A program made the position numbers and the translations under genes. The notes below the pieces were generated by a model. It saw only the letters and a program-made list of their open reading frames with translations. It was not told the origin of the DNA and ran no database searches. From an uncultured Rikenella sp. (GTDB lineage: Bacteria; Bacteroidota; Bacteroidia; Bacteroidales; Rikenellaceae): DNA of 16,727 nt. Shown piece after piece: positions 13,874-16,727 of the stretch; the first letter of the stretch is position 1; each line of letters opens with the position of its first letter. Where the stretch lies: the NCBI RefSeq assembly GCF_910579375.1, contig NZ_CAJTUJ010000033.1:1-16727 (forward strand), in the 5' to 3' direction.

Positions 13874-14148
13874 GGAGGGTACTGTTCTTTTTGTGAACAA
13901 AAAGAACAAAAAAAACTTCAGAGCGCATCCCTGCGGGATGCTCTGGCCGTGTCTGACCGGTAGGTTGGGCTGGATTTTCGGCGGGCGCGCTAATAATGGG
14001 CGAGGATCCCACGCGCGCCGCGCCGGAAAACCACAGCCCAACGAACGAGGCGGAGAGAACCCGTGGTCGTCCCGGTGGGACGACCTCTGCAAAAGTTCTT
14101 TGGGTACCTTTCTTTCAAGAAAGGTACGGTTCCGTCCAGCACAAAGAA
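13874..14148 (+). repeat. Multi-hairpin intergenic element, copy B (275 bp), between mutA and mutB
   Basis: Same ends and middle as copy A (5340-5690): GAGGGTACTG, perfect palindrome with arms GTTCTTTTTGT/ACAAAAAGAAC, hairpin GAGCGCATCCC/GGGATGCTC, GTTGGGCTG paired with CAGCCCAAC, GGTCGTCCC/GGGACGACC, GTACCTTTCTT/AAGAAAGGTAC and GGTTCC. It lacks copy A's 75-bp insert. It fills almost the whole gap from 16 bp past the mutA stop to 45 bp before the mutB GTG, and so would be part of any mutAB mRNA. Confidence 0.85.
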
Positions 14149-14163
14149 CGAATTAACGAACGA

Positions 14164-16062
14164 TTAAATACCCAATTCGCGTTGATAGTTTTCGAGCGTT
14201 TCGAGGACATTGCTCCGGACACTGATGAAGTGCGAGATGCCCGCCGCTTCGAGCTCCGGCTGGCACGCCGGCGCCCCCGCCACCACCACGATCACCCCCG
14301 AATTCCGGAACGCCTCGAAGACCTCCGGCGCCAGCGTCGCATAATCGTCGTCCGACGAGCAGACCACCACGATCTGCGCCCCCGACGCCTTCGCCGCCGC
14401 AACCCCCTCCGCCACCGTCTGGAAGAACGTATTGTCCATCACCTCGATCCCCGCACAGGCAAAGAAATTGCAGGCGAACTGCGCCCGAGCCCGAGCCATC
14501 GCCAAGCTGCCGCACGTCAGCATAAACGCCTTCGGCGTCTTTCCGCTGCGATCCGTGCGGAGCCGCATCGCCTCGAACGCCATCGCCCCGCGATACGGTT
14601 TCAGCGGCCGATACTCCGGCTCCCTGTCGCCGTGTTTACAACCGCAATTGCACCGCTTCATCCCCCGGGTCACCGTCTCTTCGGTGATTTCCGCCGGCGC
14701 CTTCTCGTTGAAATTCGGATACTGGTTCGTCCCCAGGAGAATTTCGCGCCGCGTAGCGATATTCTGGTCACGTTTGTTGGCAGTGGTTTCGACCTGCTCC
14801 TGAACGAGCCCCTTTTCGAACGCAGCGGTGTACCCCCCCAACTCCTCGACCGCGAGGAAGAGCTTCCACGCCTCCTGTGCGATCGACGCCGTGAGCTCCT
14901 CTATATAATAAGAGCCCGCCGCCGGGTCCGTCACCTGGTCGAAATGCGACTCCTCTTTCAAGAGGAGCTGCACATTGCGCGCAATCCGCGAGCTGAACTC
15001 CTTCGGTTTTTCGTACGCATGATCGAACGGCAAGACCTCGATCGAGTCCACCCCTCCGATCGCCGCGCTCATCGCCTCCGTCGTCCCGCGGAGCATGTTG
15101 ACATACGGGTCGTAGACCGTCTGGTTCCACGCCGACGTGCGGATATGCGCCCGCAGTTTGGAAGAGCATCCCCGCTTCGGGTTGTACGGTTTCATGATGT
15201 TCGCCCACAGCAACCTCGCCGCGCGCAGTTTGGCAATCTCCATAAAGTAGTTCGTCCCCACCGCGAAGTCGAACTTGATGGCCGGCGCCACCCGGTCGAC
15301 ATCCATCCCCCGGTCGGTCATTCGCACCACATACTCGTGCCCCATCGCGAGCGCGAAAGCCAGCTCCTGGACGATCGACGCCCCGCAGTCGTGGAACAGC
15401 GTCCCGTGCACCGTGACGAGTCTGATGCGTTTATACTGCGGCGCCTTGTCGAGCAGCTCCTGAATACGTGCGAAGCGTTTGTCCCCGTCCGGCGCGGCAC
15501 ATCCCCAACTGCCCTTTTTCGAGAGCTTCATGAGCGGGTCGATTCCGAAGACGGCAAAGACCTGTTCCGGATCGAGCTTTTCGGCCACGATTTTATCCAA
15601 AAACAGCTCCGCCGCCCGATAGACCCCGCAGCCGCCGAACGCGAGTTCGACCGCCGTAATGGAGATTCCGTTCAGCAAAGTGTTGAGATCAGCCGCCGAA
15701 AATTCTTTGTTTTTAATGACGAAGCCGAGCGAGTCGACTCCCTTCATCAGCACATCGTGCGCTGCCCGATTGGCCGCCGCCACATCGTCTCCGACCTCAA
15801 TCGTCTGCCTCACGCGCCAGTCGTTGTCGCCCTTGACTCCCCGGACATACGGAAACTCGCCCGGCCGGGTGCCGAGGTGTTTCAGCTCCGCAAGGTTTTC
15901 GGCCCGATAATAAGGTTCCACCGAGAAACCCTCCATCGTGCGCCACACCAGTTTTTTGGTGCGGTCGGCGCCTTTCAGGTCTTTGGCGATGACCTCTTCC
16001 CACTCCGCGGTGGTAACGGGAGGGAATTCGGCCATCAGCTGTTTAGCCTTTTCTTCAGCCAT
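14164..16062 (-). CDS. mutA: Methylmalonyl-CoA mutase small subunit
   Basis: 632 residues, the beta-subunit length. It is homologous to MutB across the barrel (GTNYFMEIAKLRAARLLWA, then TSAWNQTVYDPYVNMLRGTTEA, then DPAAGSYYIEELT). The C-terminal half-domain keeps the cobalamin-domain fold (MLTCGSLAMARARAQFA), but the D-x-H-x-x-G motif is absent, as normal for this non-catalytic partner. The linker between domains carries CNCGCKHGD (Cys471, Cys473, Cys475, His477), a possible metal-binding knot I would not expect in the family. The start is ATG at 16062, about 80-90 nt downstream of a promoter box. It is followed by repeat copy B and then mutB. Confidence 0.96.
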   Translation of the reverse strand: MAEEKAKQLMAEFPPVTTAEWEEVIAKDLKGADRTKKLVWRTMEGFSVEPYYRAENLAELKHLGTRPGEFPYVRGVKGDNDWRVRQTIEVGDDVAAANRAAHDVLMKGVDSLGFVIKNKEFSAADLNTLLNGISITAVELAFGGCGVYRAAELFLDKIVAEKLDPEQVFAVFGIDPLMKLSKKGSWGCAAPDGDKRFARIQELLDKAPQYKRIRLVTVHGTLFHDCGASIVQELAFALAMGHEYVVRMTDRGMDVDRVAPAIKFDFAVGTNYFMEIAKLRAARLLWANIMKPYNPKRGCSSKLRAHIRTSAWNQTVYDPYVNMLRGTTEAMSAAIGGVDSIEVLPFDHAYEKPKEFSSRIARNVQLLLKEESHFDQVTDPAAGSYYIEELTASIAQEAWKLFLAVEELGGYTAAFEKGLVQEQVETTANKRDQNIATRREILLGTNQYPNFNEKAPAEITEETVTRGMKRCNCGCKHGDREPEYRPLKPYRGAMAFEAMRLRTDRSGKTPKAFMLTCGSLAMARARAQFACNFFACAGIEVMDNTFFQTVAEGVAAAKASGAQIVVVCSSDDDYATLAPEVFEAFRNSGVIVVVAGAPACQPELEAAGISHFISVRSNVLETLENYQRELGI

Positions 16063-16151
16063 GTGTTGTAGTGTATTGGTTTGTTATTCGTCGCGACACC
16101 GGGCGCCGGGAGGCAAGCCATGCGGTGTGTGAATCCGCTAACAGGTTCATA

Positions 16152-16159
16152 CAAAGTTA
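16152..16159 (-). promoter_or_regulatory. -7 box of mutA
   Basis: Minus-strand TAACTTTG is an exact TAnnTTTG match in an AT-rich stretch. A TTTG upstream is only 12 bases away, closer than usual, so the -33 element is uncertain. Confidence 0.6.
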
Positions 16160-16317
16160 AAAGTTTATTTCCAAAAACCGCTTTCGGGCACAATTTTTCA
16201 TGCCGAAAAGCATCGGTCGGGAAAAATTTATCAACAATCGATTAAACTTTCGTAGCGCCCTGCGTCTTAATCTCGTGCGCCGGCGGAAAGCGACCCGGGC
16301 AGGGCGACAGAAGAACA

Positions 16318-16515
16318 GGGGTAGAGGCTGGTAGTGGAAATGCGCAGCATTTCCCGTCCACGCACCCATAGGGTATTTTGTTAGGGTTATCTCTGCCTTA
16401 CTAAGTGGGGCCCGGACGGCCCGAGGCCAGTACCCTCAAACCGACGCGCGCCCCGCCTTAGGAGGGAAATCGTCAAAATGTGCTAGCACGTTTTGACAAG
16501 ATTTCCCCGGCGCGC
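16318..16515 (-). repeat. About 198-bp repeat R3, inverted partner of 2584-2782
   Basis: Nearly identical to the reverse complement of R1, including the terminal GGAAATGC/GCATTTCC hairpin (loop CA here, loop TCGC in R1), GGTTATCTCTGCCTTACTAA and a 44-bp palindrome with the same GTGCTAGCAC centre (16464-16507). It lies about 160 bp upstream of the mutA promoter. No gene is seen from 16063 to the window end. Confidence 0.88.
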
Positions 16516-16541
16516 ACCAAGAATTTGGGTTGAGCAGATTA

Positions 16542-16560
16542 AGCGATACGCAGTATCGCT
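16542..16560. repeat. Small perfect hairpin
   Basis: AGCGATAC, loop GCA, GTATCGCT, in the spacer between R3 and the fourth palindrome. It has no T-run, so it is not a terminator. Confidence 0.5.
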
Positions 16561-16644
16561 CCGTCCCGCCGGGGTCACCCGGACGCCGCCCGCGCAGGGC
16601 AGTTTCAGCCGGGTCAATGCCCGTCCGCGCGCCACGCCTTAAGA

Positions 16645-16688
16645 GGGAAATCGTCAAAATGCGCTGGCGCGTTTTGACAGGATTTCCC
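16645..16688. repeat. 44-bp palindromic repeat, copy 4
   Basis: Arms GGGAAATC/GATTTCCC and GTCAAAA/TTTTGAC with centre GCGCTGGCGC, in reverse orientation to copies 1 and 2. On its minus strand it is followed by CTCTTAAGGCGTGGCGCGCG and CCCGGCTG, closest to copy 2's flank. Confidence 0.82.
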
Positions 16689-16727
16689 AAGGCGCGCGAA
16701 AAAAGAGTGGTGCGCAAAAACTCCGTC

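Noticed and set aside
13996..16071. 691-codon plus-strand open frame
   Set aside because: Antisense shadow of mutA in GC-rich DNA; Arg-rich with no domain signatures.
2584..16515. Composite transposon bounded by inverted repeats
   Set aside because: No transposase is encoded, further copies of the same modules lie inside and beside the segment, and the content is ordinary metabolic genes. A dispersed repeat family explains it better.

Overview
The window looks like chromosome from a GC-rich Bacteroidales, probably Rikenellaceae/Alistipes-like. The evidence is several exact matches to the Bacteroidetes -7 promoter box TAnnTTTG, a PCMD-domain protein, FISUMP-type C-terminal domains, a sialic-acid catabolic set (NAL lyase, AGE epimerase, kelch mutarotase) and a two-subunit methylmalonyl-CoA mutase. 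The taxon is inferred from gene content; no rRNA or other taxonomic marker is present.

Layout. 1-3744 (minus): a sialic-acid set, with N-acetylneuraminate lyase, N-acylglucosamine 2-epimerase and a kelch mutarotase running off the left edge. Lyase and epimerase are split by about 900 bp of repeats. 3885-4712 (plus): a secreted CsgG/LpoB-like protein, divergent from the lyase. 4808-5124 (plus): a likely structured ncRNA with its own promoter and terminator, followed by a possible 34-aa membrane peptide and a multi-hairpin repeat. 5979-9977 (plus): a tight three-gene cluster of a PCMD-domain secreted protein, a barrel-only Omp85-like outer membrane protein and an EptA-type phosphoethanolamine transferase. 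10000-11300: repeat-rich DNA carrying two start-less C-terminal protein cassettes. 11399-11470 (minus): tRNA-Arg(CCG) with promoter and terminator. 11673-16062 (minus): mutB and mutA, separated by another copy of the multi-hairpin repeat. 16063-16727: the mutA promoter, then repeats.

The most unusual content is in the spacers. Three start-less 60-70 codon reading frames (1963-2151, 10000-10215, 10305-10511) each encode the end of a FISUMP/C-type-lectin-like domain. They begin APGFR/APGYR and end GF(Q/R)LRCLSE-stop, with near-identical DNA at both ends and very different middles. Two of them are followed by the same series of palindromic modules, so a composite repeat unit (cassette plus about 600 bp of hairpin-rich DNA) occurs twice in direct orientation. 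A nearly identical ~198-bp part of that unit also occurs inverted at the right end. The pattern suggests either a reservoir of silent C-terminal cassettes for recombination with an expressed surface protein elsewhere, or remnants of such genes spread with a repeat family. The window alone cannot decide between these.

How the genes work together: the left genes would anomerise Neu5Ac, cleave it to ManNAc and pyruvate, and convert ManNAc to GlcNAc. The middle cluster concerns the envelope, with lipid A or glycan head-group modification and an outer-membrane barrel. MutAB interconverts succinyl-CoA and methylmalonyl-CoA for propionate/succinate metabolism. Repeat units lie inside two gene pairs that are usually adjacent (lyase/epimerase and mutA/mutB).
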